This document shows, in pieces, positions 30,428-42,635 of a stretch of 64,000 nucleotides of DNA (positions within the stretch are counted from its first letter, which is position 1; each line of letters begins with the position of its first letter). This DNA is from Gracilaria gracilis (taxonomy: Eukaryota > Rhodophyta > Florideophyceae > Gracilariales > Gracilariaceae). The stretch is taken from the NCBI GenBank assembly GCA_030374805.1, contig JARGSG010000228.1:186001-250000 (forward strand), in the 5' to 3' direction. Both the position numbers and the translations under genes were made by a program. The notes beneath the pieces were generated by a model, which saw nothing but the letters and a program-made list of their open reading frames with translations, made no database searches and had not been told where the DNA came from.

Positions 30428-33378
30428 GTGATATCATGTGAAAATGTAACAGTTTTTGGCAGTGAGGTTACGTACAGGAAGGGAAATTTCCGTCCCGATT
30501 TTTGGAAAGTGATTCCGAAAAGTACTAAAACGGTGCGATATTTCTACCACACGTCAAGTGGAGTTGTGTGTTTCACGAGGGACCTGCGATCACGTCAAGT
30601 GGCGAACACGTCTTGCGGCGAGCAGCGACAACATCTAGATCGCACCGCCGGGCGTATCGTCGTCGTCCGATTTCATATAAGGAAACGTAAAACGAGAAGT
30701 GCGAATGCGAATGCGAATGCGGAGGATGTAAGCGGGCGCGCGTCAAAAGGACGAACGCGTGCAGAGGTGGTAGGTTGGGGTCGCGAGGATGGCTTGGGTA
30801 GTACTACGCGTGCGCCTCGAAGTGGCGATGTGGAAAATGGCGAGGGCGGTATTGGGCGTACTTCGCGCCCTCCTCGAAGCGGATTACGTGGGAAAGGTAG
30901 GAAGAACACGGGGAGACGTGATCAAGGCCGACCCTTGGAGCGAACCGAGCGAACCGAGCGCACCGAGCAAACGGAGCGAACCCAGCGAACCGAGCGAACG
31001 ATAAGTGCTTTGCTAACACAAGCTACTCCGCTGCCACATGAGATGGGAAATGGAGGAGGGGAAAGCAGGGGAGGGATGGAAGGAAGGCAAGGGGATGATG
31101 CGCTGGGCGGTAGGTATAGAGGTGGACGGCGAAGGGGCGATGACTCCACGGAAGTTGTAGAAGAAGGCGAGTGTGGAGATGTCATAGAGAAGGAGAGGGA
31201 GCGTCGCAGTGGGGGTGGGAGGGAAGGACGATAACAAGAAGTACTAGTGGGATAGTTAGCCGTGGTTGTGGGAAGAAGGGAGAGAGAGTGGCTGGGGTTG
31301 GCGTTCGGGTGGGGAGCGGTCGCGAAAGAGAAGTAGGAGGAGGCGTTCAGGAGGCGAGGAACGAGGGCATGGAGGTTGTGGTTGATGTTAGGAGGAATCG
31401 AATGGTGGGCAGAGAAAGAACTGGTGGACCGCGACATACTGCGATGCGGGAGGAAGAAAAAGTGGGGAGTATGAGGCATATGAGGGAGCTTGGAAACGCA
31501 GAGGACAGTGGGAGGCGAATTGGGGGTGTGGGCGATGGAATGGGGAGCCACGCCAATGTGGAGAGGATGGAATGGCTCCGAGACAATTTGCCCGCGAGAG
31601 TTGTAGGACGTAGCAGTGGTGGATCAGTGATTGAGAATGTGAGAGACAATATACCAGTAGATGGGAGGGTATTCGAAGGAGAAGATGTCCTTGTCGGAAA
31701 CAGGCATAGAACTGGAGGGAACTTGGTAGAAACCGCGGTACGAACGCCTGAAAGAATACGTGTGAGCCATAATGCCGTTCGGATTGAGGACGATGTGCAT
31801 GAAGCAGGAGTCGACGATTCTGGGGATCGTGGAGAGAGGAATGGAGCAAGGGAAATGGGAACTACAGGAATAGCAGAAGGAGATGAACAGAACTTACACG
31901 TGTTGCCAAGGTCGGCACTGGTTGAGAGGGTGAATTCGTTGAAAGGAAAGCTGGGAAATATGAAGGATGATCACTATACCATGATGGTGAGTTTGAAGTT
32001 CACGCAGAAAGAATTGGAACGGGTGAGGGAGGAGCTGAAGTAGCAAAATGTGTTGATTGAAAGTTTAAGGGAGGCTGTGAAGGGTAGGAAGCGAAAGGGG
32101 TGCGGGAAGGAAGTGAAGGGGCGTCGAAAACATGAAATAGAGGTGCCAGAATGTTTTTACGGATTTGAAAGGGCTGTATATGATAAGATTCTTTACTATG
32201 CGAAGTTGGAGGCGTCAGAACTCTGTTTTGACACGGAGAACGTCGGTAGGAGCTGGAAGAACAGGATTGAGACGGTGGGAGAAAGTAGGGAGGGCAGCAT
32301 ATTTGTGGTTGGGGAGAAAGAGATGGTACCTCGGTGCCCGTCTCAAGTGGCATATGAGATGAGGGTGTATACGCCATCAACGGAGGGAGGAAGTGATGTG
32401 CTGTTGAAGTATGTGGTGGAGACGGAAATACTGGGAGATACTTGGGAGACGATACGAGAAGCGGGAAGGAAACAGGAGTGTGTGGATAATGTGAGTGCGG
32501 ACAAGTTTATGAGGCAGCGGATGAAGCAGACATTAAGCGATGTGTTTGGGGTGCGGAAGCGGGCGGCTCGCGACAAGTTATTCTCCATCCTTGGATATGA
32601 TTTGGTTTCGAAACGTGCGAAACCTACTGAACGGACTGAGCTATGGGAAGAGCTAAAGCAGCAGATGGGGGAGGCGCGCGAGAAGCTGATGGGAAGGGAG
32701 GAGGGCAGGAGGAATGAGTTGTGTGCGTGGAGAATGACCTGGTTCGAAGACCTTGCGTATTCCGGGTCTCGTGCGGTTGGGCCACCATGGGAGGTTGATG
32801 ATGAAGATATGTACTTCAAGAATGGGATGGCGGTGGCAGTGTTGGAGGAGTATATGGGATACGCAGTGGAGAGGCAAAGTAAAGGTGAGTGGCAGTACGT
32901 GGATGGGACCGTGATGCACCTTGCGAGACTTGAAGCCTGGATTGTCTGTGTGGTGAAAACTATGAACGAGGTTGTGGGACGTGGAGGGCAAAGACAGCTT
33001 TTGTTCTCTACTTGGTATGTGAATTATCTACTTGGGGCTGTTGAAGGAATACTGGGGGTAGCCAGGCAATCGCTACAGGAGGAGCATGCCGAGGAGTTTG
33101 AGAACGATGGGTTTGTGAATGGAGATCCGAGGTGTGTGTCGGAAAACTCTGGGAGAACTGCGACAGTTGGGCTGTGGGTACCATCGAGGGAGAAGATATA
33201 CCTAGCTGTGAGGGAGGACTATTTTATGGCAAAACTAACACGGAGACTAGTTGGAGTTCTTGATTGTTACATAGCGGCCTGTCGATCGGAGAACGCGAGT
33301 TTCGGGCGGTTGGTGGCACAGTGGGCGGAACGCAGGGAAGGAACAGGGGTTGATGGTAGGGAAGAGGCGGGCTACTAA
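30428..33378 (+). pseudogene. accessory gene of Plavaka-like copy B (broken)
   Basis: The downstream part (31171-33378) is one frame apart from a TAG at 32041-32043, which falls after the coiled coil (FTQKELERVREELK) at a place where copy A reads through. The conserved C-terminal domain (32050-33378) retains LYYAKLEASELCFD, RQRMKQTLSDVFGVRKR, RDKLFSILGYDLVSKR, MHLARLEAWIVCVV and KIYLAVREDYFMAKL. The N-terminal part (30428-31234) is in another frame. It is rich in Arg and Gly with a short EPSEPS-type repeat at about 30940-31000 (GCGAACCGA units). Its 5' limit is uncertain. Function unknown; see 12069-14387. Confidence 0.6.
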
Positions 33379-33537
33379 GGGTAGGGTGAGGTGCAGTGGG
33401 GGGGGGAAGGGGTGGAGGTATGTGTGGGATGGGGAAGAGATGCTTCTTCCTTCTCATGTCATGCGTATCTTCACTTCTTCCAATTGAAACGAAGCGGGTT
33501 TAAATTTTATGGAGCTGAAGCTAACAGGGAATAGAGG

Positions 33538-36500
33538 CTACGTGTTGGATGGTAAATAAGGCTTGGCGGTGGGGTCTCGATAGAACCGATTGAGATAGAA
33601 TCGGTCAAAGCGCCAGTGTAGACGAGAAGTGAAGGGAAGAGCAGGGTAGTTCTGGTGGAGAACATGAACGGAGCCGATGATGGAGGAAGAGGAGATGAGT
33701 CCATACCAAGGGGAAACGTTATCGGAAGTGGAGTGGGTAGAGATGGGAACTGGGTGGATGGTGTGGTTATGTTCGTCGTCTGTTGTCCATCGGAGGCAAA
33801 CGCAGTTGAGGGTTACATCGACGTCGTCACTGGTTGGGACCAGTTCCATGAACTGGACGAAGGCGAACTCCTTGGGAGAAGAAGTTGAAGAAGGAAGGGC
33901 GAAACGAAGAAGGGATATGAGTTTGCAGACCCAGAAGATGGATGTGGAGGGGGGGAGGTGGAGCCGGCGACGAGAACGTGGGAGAACTTTGGGGACATGG
34001 ATGGACTGAAAGCGGGGGTGGCAAAAATTCGTTGGATGAGAGGGACTGGAGGATCCTGGGGCGCGAGCTCGTTCCGCTCTTCAATGTAGTTTTCGAGTGT
34101 TGGGATGTAACCGCCGACGACGTAAGCGGGGTTGAATAAGGTGAGTAGAGCCTGACGGAGGGCGGGGGAGTTGTCGGTGAGTTGTAGGACTTTGAGAGAG
34201 AGGGTGATGAAGGATGGCAGGGCTTCTCTTCCGAATTGTGCAAGAATGGATAGGGTATCGGGGGGGAAGAGGTCTTGAAGAGATTTGTGAGGGAGGTGAT
34301 GATTGGAGCGAATGAATTTTTGGGCAGTGATTAGGTCAGCGAAGGAGATGTGTTTGCCATCACGGACGAGACCGTGTTTTCGGGATTGAAGGGGGGAAGC
34401 GAAACCAGGGGAGAAGGAGGTTATGGAAGGGTATGTGGAGACGGAATCCCAGTCCTTGATAGCCTTGGAGCGGGGGATGGCACGAATGGTTTCTTGATGT
34501 GCGGTGGACCTGCGCTTTGAGGTTTTGGAGTAGTGAGACTTGAAGAGGGTGTGGGCGTGCTCGCATTGCCGGCATCATTGAAGTGGGGGCCTCTGAAGCG
34601 GCGAATGTCCTCGACAATGTGGTCGAGGAGGTGGACCTTGAGGGTTCCGAGGCTGGAAGTGTGGTGGGGGCCGAGGACGAGTACGGCTGTGCGCTTGAAG
34701 TAGCGGATTTGGTTGTGGAGGTCGGTGAGGCGGGCGTCGGTCCATTCGGTGAAGGTGTTGTATCTCATGGAGGCGAGGAGGAGGTCTGAGTACTTGGCGA
34801 AGACGGAATTGATGGGAGATGAATCGACTTCGTCACAGTATCGGCCGAAGAAGGCGCCGATGAAGGGGAAGGCCATGTCGAGTGCGCGGTAGTCTTTTGC
34901 TTCGAGCATACCACGCAAGCCGTCGGTAGTGAAGAAACAGTTGAGAGTTTGACCGTTGTCGGAAGTGGAGAAGTCGATGTGGAGTCCGTTTGCGGGGGAG
35001 TGCTTTTCGATGGCGGAGAGGATGGTGTTTGAATGTTTGAGGATGGAAGTGCGGACGGAGTTGAAGGGGCGAGGGGACTTGGAGGAACGGGGGGTGGTGA
35101 ACAGTGCTTCTGAGCGGAGTCTCTCGATGGCGGCGAGCTTGATGAGCTTGGAGACGCCGAGGTGGAAGTTGTGGAGTGGTTCGAAGGTGAAGATGTTGTA
35201 AGGGGAAAGGAGTGAGGTGATTTTGAGAATAGGGTATGATTCGAAGAGGGAGAAGTACTTTGCGAAGGAGAGAGAGTGGAGGGCTTAAAGGGCTTTTTCC
35301 TTTTGTATTGCGGGAGATTCTGGGCTTACGAGCGAGGAGAGCGTCCTATGATTGTTGGAGGAGAGTGGAGTATGATTTGCGTGCGGCGAGGATCTGGTGC
35401 TGAGTTCGGGGGGAAGGGGATTGAATTTGTACGGGGAGGTCTGTGCGGGAGACGGTGCATCTATGACAAGGGTGTTGGGGGCGGGTTCCGTGGTAGATGG
35501 CGAGGGTGTGTTTTGCTTCGGGGATGTCGGCGCAGTAGCTGGCGATGATTGGGTGACAGTGGCGGAGAGCGCCATGGGAGTTACGGAAGGGGAAGTAGTT
35601 TAGACTGGAGGAGAGAAGGGGGCCGAGGAGGGTGGAGATGGCGAGCTGAATGAGTTCTATTTTGGTGTGGCGGCGGATGTGAGAGGACGTTTGAGGGATG
35701 GAGTCGTGGTCTTGGGAGGGGTTGGTTTGGAGGAAGGAGGTTTGCAAGTATCCGAGAAGGGTGAGGTGTTCGGTGATGCACTTGCGACGGAAGGCATCGG
35801 AGAAGTTGAGAAGGGTGATGTGAAGGGGGTAGGAAGTGATGGAAGAGGATTTGAGGGAGGTGGAGGACTTGTCGGAGTAGATTTGGACCAAACCGATGAA
35901 GGAGTCAATACTGGTAGAGTCGGGGGCGTGTTAGATGCAGGAGTCGTTGGAAGAGTGCATGATTGCGGCTTTGAGGGCGGGGACTGCTTCTTTTCCGAGG
36001 GTGGAGGCCATGGGGTGGGCGAGAGCGGGAGAGCCGGAAGGAGTTGTGTGGGAGTCGGGGTGGAAGAAGGTGTTATGGAAGTGTGCGAGGGCGAGAGTTG
36101 TTTGAGGACCTGGATGGGGTCCTTTCGGAAGATGGTGGTGGAGAAGCGCTGCTGTGGGTCGGAGAGGGTGGTGGGAGCGAAGCCGATGTTGCTGACTTGG
36201 TATTGGAAGAGGTCTATTTGAAGTTTGAGACACTGGGTGGCGGAGGAGACGGCGTTGTGGAAGGCGTATTTGGAGAAGGCGGGGTCGTGGAGGAGGGAGA
36301 TGAGTTCGTCAGCCTTTCGGAGGCCGAGGGAGGAGGCGATGGAAGAGATGTAGAGGACCATGCGTTCGAGGTGGGGGTTGTTGAGGAGGGGGAAGGAAGG
36401 GGGAGGAGGGGGAGGAGGGGAGGGGGAGATGGAGCAGGCGTCCTGGGTGTGGAGGGAGAGGGAGAGTTGCTGGTGGTGGTAGGAGTCGTCGTCTGCGATG

Positions 36501-36721
36501 GGGACGTTGTCGAAAGGGCGGTTTGTGAGAGGAGGAGGTGTATGGAGGTGGGGGGTAGACTTGTGACGCTTGATGCGTGGGGGGAAGTGGGGGAGGCCTC
36601 CGCCGGGGGAGAGGAAACGCTTGTTTGGGTTGAGGCGATTGGGGCATCTCCTCTGGTGCTTTTGGATGGCGGGCATGGTGCGGGCGAAGAAGGAGCAGCC
36701 TTCAAAGCAGCAGTTGGTCAT
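33538..36721 (-). pseudogene. Plavaka-like transposase, broken (copy B)
   Basis: Starts at 36721 with the finger MTNCCFEGC...MPAIQKHQRRCPNR. A low-complexity Ser/Pro/Thr region and the helical part (YISSIASSLGLRKADELI) follow. The core is VQIYSDKSSTSLK...YPLHITLLNFSDAFRRK and then CHPIIASYCADIPEAKHTL...PCHRCTV, where the Cys is intact, unlike copy A. Next come the second half (MRGMLEAKDYRALDMAFPF...LKVHLLDHIVEDIRRF) and the C-terminus (SPWYGL, FYLNRFY) ending at 33538. The pieces lie in several frames. Upstream codons in frame extend to 36901 but the finger sits directly after 36721, as in copy A. The long plus-strand Gly/Val/Glu-rich ORFs here are antisense shadows. Confidence 0.7.
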
Positions 36722-38367
36722 GGCGGAGAAGGTTGGGGGGGGTGTTGGAGAGGATTGGGGGTACGTAGCGGGGAGCGTAATATGGCGCACGGACGGTGGG
36801 ACAGAGTGATGGGGATGATTGCACGTGATTCGAAAGCGTTTCATATATTTAGTAAACGAATGCCTGATGTGAAAGGTGTTGACTAGTGAACCGATCTCCA
36901 CAAACTGAAAAGGTATTCGATCTATTTGTATACTCCTATTCCTATTCGATAAACAGCTATTTAAGTTTCTATCTAAGTGTCTATCTCGCTATTCGCCGCC
37001 GTATACATGAACGTAGGTGACACTAACACACTTACATTGTGATGCGAAACTACCATAAACGAAAGAAGTATGCTAGTTTCCCTTCCATCCAAACTCGCAA
37101 AGATGGAAACAATTTGGAATAATTCTTTCGAAAACAACTAGCACAAGTGGAAAGGTGGAAATATTTTCGGAAATTAGCACTTCCAAACTTGGATAAATTC
37201 ACCGGTTTCTCGTTCGTTTTAATTCGGTCATTTTTGACCGTCAAACTAGCATTCCGATAACACCGACATTCCAGTTGGGACGCAGTCCCAACAAGTTTTC
37301 TTATTCCTTGAAGATCCGGCTGTTGATTCGTAAACTACTGGAATATGATCACCAGAGCGTCTCAGTTTCCAGCCCTTCTCTGTGCTAAATAGCTCAATTT
37401 CATTTCGACGGGTGGGAGCTTTTTCAAGTCGGAGCGATGGTGAAGAAGGACCAAGAGACACATGATCGGGAACAATGGGAAGCTTTTGCTTGACAGTGTT
37501 CGCAAGTCTCTTTTAACTCTTTTATCCCTTTGGAAGTCTATATCCTTGCAATACTTCCTTAACGAATATTCTCATGTTTTGTTGTATTGATATCATTCGT
37601 CTGACCATGTAAAATCGTGCTTTTTGCAATGCACGGCTGAAAGCGATGTAGTGCAATGCCCTAAAGGAGAAAAAACCACCAAGACGTTCGAGATCTTTCT
37701 CACACGAGGTAGCACAGCAAGCAAAACCCTTCCAGCGGATGACACGACTGAGTCGGTTTGTAAAACCGAGGCCACCCTTCACGCCAGGCGTAGGAAGGTG
37801 AACCTGAAGGTTGGATCCGTGTAAACGATGTGTGTGTATCCTCAGATGAAGCGGTGTTTCCACAGAGGTGGCAAGCGTGGCTGAGTGCCAGCACAAGCCG
37901 CGGGTTGCGGAGAACACCCGAAAAGAGGAAGAAAAGGAAAGTGGAGTCACAAAGGTAACGAGAAGAAAAAGCAAAGCCGGGCAAATCTTTATACAAGACG
38001 AACGCGACAAATAGCGGTATAATACTCCCACAATTGGGTTCGTTTGGTTGACGCAGGGTGGTTAGACTACCGTATGCTACGGAACCTTCCTCCTGATGGG
38101 CATAGAGGCGCTCGCAGGCGTGAAGTCTAGAGTCAAAACCCTGGTTGGGGGAAGCTTTACTGGGTGCGACGGCGAAGTCGCCGGAGCACTAATTAGTGTA
38201 GCTCGCCAACTAGAACTAATAAAATTAACTAAATATATTCCACAAAATGTGGCAATTACCCACATCATGTGGCACATCCTCCACGTGTACGTGGCCAACC
38301 TCCGGGCACAACCGTGCACACGTGCACATCCACCTCAGTGGTCGTCATCCTATTCATATATAGGCAA
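36722..38367. other. no gene seen; small dispersed repeat
   Basis: At about 37063-37260 a ~200-bp stretch is bounded by inverted words (GTATGCTAGTTT left, AAACTAGCATTC right). Its right end matches 18055-18073 in inverse, which suggests a miniature element. An unsupported 169-codon minus ORF (37522-38031) has no motif. AT-rich sequence with CCTATTC words lies at 36930-36990. Confidence 0.45.
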
Positions 38368-41300
38368 TCACCCCGTTCCCCAGAAATATGAACAAGTGTT
38401 CACACAATCCCCCAGTGAGGGCGTTGCACTACCAGCGACAGAAGTATGGTCGCATAGCTGCGAAGAATAACGTAAAAGTCGTTCGCAGTACAAAGCGTTC
38501 ACCAATAGAACAGAAAATTGACCGTGTAATATCTTCGAAATTCCTCCCACAGTCCTCACTCGGTCCGGAAAATTTTCTTCAACCTGTCTTGAAAATATGT
38601 CTGTTCCGGTTTTGCCAATCTCGTTCCAGAATCTAACTGCAGAAGGTCGTATATACTTTGCCTCAGGTAGTGGCTCATAGATCTGCAGTGCCAAATCCAT
38701 TGCACATTTTTCGAGTCCCAAGTCCGTTTCCTGCACTTCCGACTCTGGAAGTAAGATTGCTCTTCTACTTCTTCAGGTATTTTGGCCTTGTAACCAAAGG
38801 TATCTTTTTCTCAGCTTTTAGGACAGAAGATATAGCCAGTCGCAAGGCGGCAGTAGTGCGGTTGTTATTAGTGAAGCAACCATCGACTATATAAAGTAGT
38901 GCATTTGGTCCTGACACAACGTATAAAACTCGTGATATTCCATACACAGTTATATGATGCAATAGCTGTACTCGATGTTGCAGATCCAAAACGAACCTTT
39001 CGAAGTTGTCGACCACCGTTTGGGTTCCAAAAGTGTCATTCTCTTCTTCACGTGAAGCCCTATCCACATCATCTTTCTAGATTTCAATTCGAATGTACTT
39101 TGTTGGCAGCAATTCGTTCGCGACCAGCCGTGCTTACATTACAGCTATACCATGATCCAAAACGAACCTTTTGAAGTTGTCGACCACCGTTTGGGTTCCA
39201 AAAGTGTCATTCTCTTCTTCACGTGAAGCTTAATCCACATCATCCTTCTAGATTTCAATTCGAATGTACTTTGTTGGCAGCAATTCGTTCGCGACCAGCC
39301 GTGCTTCCATTACAGCTATACCATGATCCAAAACGAACCTTTTGAAGTTGTCGACCACCGTTTGGGTTCCAAAAGTGTCATTCTTTTCTTCACGTGAAGC
39401 CCAATCCACATCATCCTTCTAGATTTCAATTCGAATGTACTTTGTTGGCAGCAATTCGTTCCCGACCAGCCGTGCTTCCATTAAAGCTATACCATGATGA
39501 GTTTTGCATTCTACGGCAGCCAGCTCAAAAGAATCACCAACTTGTATTGCCACAACAGTGTCAACACTTGTCAGAAGCCTCATGTCAATGATGATTGCAC
39601 CAAACCTCGGTAAATGAGTGCAGATAAAGTTTCTTCTTGACCCCCCACAGCGCAATGTTTTATCTCTCAATCCCGCCCCAAACGCTTGACGTAAAATTGC
39701 AGTACGCCCCTTTCATTCAAAGCACCAGAGGTTTAAAAGACTGTGGCTCTTTTTCGTCTCCGATATGGAGTCTTGCCGAATTTGCCAAGAATTTCCTTTC
39801 TCATTTCTTCAGAAGTTTGATGTACTGAATAACAATTATGAATCTAAGGAAGACCAAGAATGGAGTGCAGCAGATGAAGAGAATCCAGAAGCTCAGTGGC
39901 TTCTCCTTACAGCGTGCTGCGGAGGTCGTGGGCATCAAAAGCGCACTTCAATACAGTATAGCAGGATATTCTACTTATGCCTGTCGTACGAAGGAGCCAC
40001 TACGCGTGATCTGTTGTTTGTGCGGAAGTCAGAAGATTAACTGCTTCCATCACATGAGTGATAATTGCGGACACGGCTGATGTATGCCGTGTGCTGCTAA
40101 CCATATCTTGTAATAGATTGGTAGGTGAAAATGCCATTTGATACACATCTTCTTTCCAAGATACTCGATCTAATGGCTTCAACGAAAACTGAAATGGCTT
40201 TAGAATGGGGATTTCACTGTACTGCATCAAAACGCCCCGCTAATGATTCCCAAAGTCTCGATAGCCGAGCGCATACATGTGCTTTCCAGACTTGGACTTC
40301 TTGGTGAAGATTTTTAGTTCACGCATTCCTGCGCAGGAAAGAGTTTCTTGATTCTCCTTTGCCTTCTTCCCACCATATGCAATTGGTTGATTTGGGATTT
40401 GCTTTCATGTAACTACAAAACTGACGGGAATATTTCCTACAGTAATGACTTCAATGAGACCTTTTGTTGCGCATGCTCTATCGATACACGCAACTGATCC
40501 TGAAAGCATTTGTCCTGCTATTCGAGGATTGGTTGTTCCCATTGACAGCATCGGCAAAGATGAAAATACTTCCGTGACAGTCTCACCTCTACTGGAGTTG
40601 TGCAATGCGGCAGTCAATACTGTCAAGGTAGATGTCATACTTGTCGCTTGCAAACCCATGCCTTTTTTGTCTCCGGGTTTTAAGGGTAGTTGCTTATGGT
40701 ACCTTGACGCAAATCCCAATTGATCATCGTCCAATCCCAAAACACTGGATCCAGGGCGAAGACAGATATTGCTATATACGTTGGATACGTTCTGTTCTAC
40801 TGCATTTACGAAAGCTGAAATATCCATGCGTTTGTTGTTCCATTGTAAACTTCTTAATCCGCTCTGTGACGAATTTGAAGAACCGATACACGATGTCTGG
40901 CCAAGTCTAATGGTCTTGAATCTTGTACATAATATTCGGCTTCGGATTTCTTCACATTCGTACTAGCCATGACGATCTTCCTTTTCAAGGAGGTCTTTAG
41001 GAGAGCAATCATAGACACCACACATTAAAAACGACTGGACATAAGCAATATTTTCTCGGCAGTACAAATGGGGGTGCCTGTGATTAGGTGAACTCATCTC
41101 TGCCACTCTAGCTTCATGGAGTCCCACTGTTGCGGCTTTTGCAAACGCGCTGAGAGTGTTCATGTTAAAAAATACTTCAAAGACCTGTTTTAGAGAAGGT
41201 GAATATTCTAGGAGAGATTCCAAGATGTCTTATAATTTTGAACTCATCTTTCGCGTAACACGGAGACAGTCGTGAACGAGAATTTCGGCAAAAAAAGAGT

Positions 41301-41788
41301 CAAAGTTTCCAATTTCTAACTGGATGCTGTTCTCCCGTAACGGTAATTTCACCCAAGGATATAAAGAACCGTATTTAACTTTATTATCTGATAAATAATC
41401 GAAAATTTTCAGTGTATCGGAAGACTATTCTAAATTACTACTATCTGTATCAGAATCTTGAATTACATTTACCTCAAACAATAGTGGACAATAATATTCA
41501 TATATGTGCGGAATATATTCAGTTTGATTTGCTCAAGCCGAGAAACCATGTGATATACTTGCTGTATTTTCATTAGCTGGAAATGCGTATGTGATCTTTT
41601 TTGGTGCTACAAACGATGCCTGATTTGTATCCAAAACATTCTGTACATTTTTGCCAGGACGTACTTTGTTTTTTATTTTGCAACCGGTAAATACTTTGGG
41701 AGCTCCATATCCTTCTATTTCCTTTCCAGGAGCCTACTTCTTGATTTTTTAGGATTAGAAGCATCGTTTCATATTCCATGTACTCCAT
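38368..41788 (-). pseudogene. heavily decayed transposase-like gene
   Basis: A chain of minus-strand ORFs reads as one long decayed protein. In order: 41573-41788; 40963-41223; 40405-40827 (PGSSVLGLDDDQLG...KKGMGLQATSMTS, then SGSVACIDRACATKG); 40000-40230; 39419-39670; 38765-39067 (LLYIVDGCFTNNNRT); 38368-38736. The pattern LGLDDD...KKGMG...IDRACA is reminiscent of DDE-type transposases with a D-D pair and a downstream D-R-G/A block. The family could not be named. Many stops and frameshifts show age. The 3' part holds a 171-bp tandem repeat. Confidence 0.4.
38983..39495. repeat. 171-bp tandem repeat, three copies
   Basis: Marker GATCCAAAACGAACCTTT at 38983, 39154 and 39325 gives a period of exactly 171 bp (57 codons). 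Copies differ by only a few bases. Each unit read on minus gives ANELLPTKYIRIEI then a stop, and NDTFGTQTVVDNF. The units are much more alike than the surrounding decay would suggest, so the amplification is recent relative to the gene's death. Confidence 0.9.
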
Positions 41789-42635
41789 ATTTCAATAAAG
41801 AAAAGTGTGAGCATTAAATCCTCTAGGCTCATGATTCCTGCATGTACTATTTAGAAGTTCGGTACACTTTGACATGTTATATTATTGTGGAAGAAATGGA
41901 AGAAGCAAAAGCAAAATTTTAGTTTGCGCTCTTTGAAGTCTAGTTGACGTTTACGAATAAACTAAATATCTCGCTAAGTAACCTCCAAATCATTGTGCTA
42001 TAAAAATGTTGGAAACGATCGTAATGCACAAATTATACTCACAACTGTACACAAACTTCATATGACATACAAATTGAGATTTCAGGTTTTTGTTCTTGAT
42101 TATTGGTAGATTGCTATTGGCATGGTCACTAGAACATCAACTTGTCTTAGCCATTGCTATCATTGGATGCAGGATGTTTCTATTTGAGCACGGAACAAAA
42201 AGTCATTTGCCGTTGCTAGATGGACGGCGTCCGATTCATACCTGGAATACATCGGATGGATACCTGGAAGAGCAGTGACCTCTTCCAGGTATCTATTCCA
42301 TAAAAACTCATACCTGGAACCCAAAGGTTCCGAGTCCCCGACGAGGGCTAAAGAATGCTTGTTTGACATCCACTTTCAGAATGGGCTTCAAAATTTTACA
42401 AAAAATACAGTCCCTATTTACCGTACTGTCCCCTACTTTGCCACCCCTATCATATTGTTATCACCTCACTGATTCTGAAGTGCTTTGCCGCTGCCATTTC
42501 TCCGTAATCTTGAGGCATTCCTCATAGTTTTCATATACAGTATATCTTCATGAAAAACGGGTAACTTTGGTTCAAAATGTTCTCAAGCGTATAGAAAGAA
42601 GCATACTGGAACACAACTTCTCCATAGACGAAGAG
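41789..42635. other. no gene seen; one perfect hairpin
   Basis: AT-rich sequence. At 42259-42293 two 14-bp arms (GATACCTGGAAGAG / CTCTTCCAGGTATC) pair perfectly around a 7-nt loop; ATACCTGGAA words recur at 42238 and 42310. No coding sequence is supportable. Confidence 0.55.

Larger units (their letters stand above)
30428..36721. mobile_element. Plavaka-like DNA transposon, copy B (inverted)
   Basis: Same two convergent genes as copy A, in reverse orientation and more decayed in both genes. Ends and target duplication were not identified. Because copies A and B differ throughout, they are separate insertions of related families rather than a recent duplication. Confidence 0.7.

Noticed and set aside
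35667-36886. Long plus-strand Gly/Val/Glu-rich ORFs
   Set aside because: Antisense to the copy B transposase, whose finger and core motifs read on minus.
37522-38031. 169-codon minus ORF as a host gene
   Set aside because: No motif and unusual composition; overlapping ORFs on both strands.
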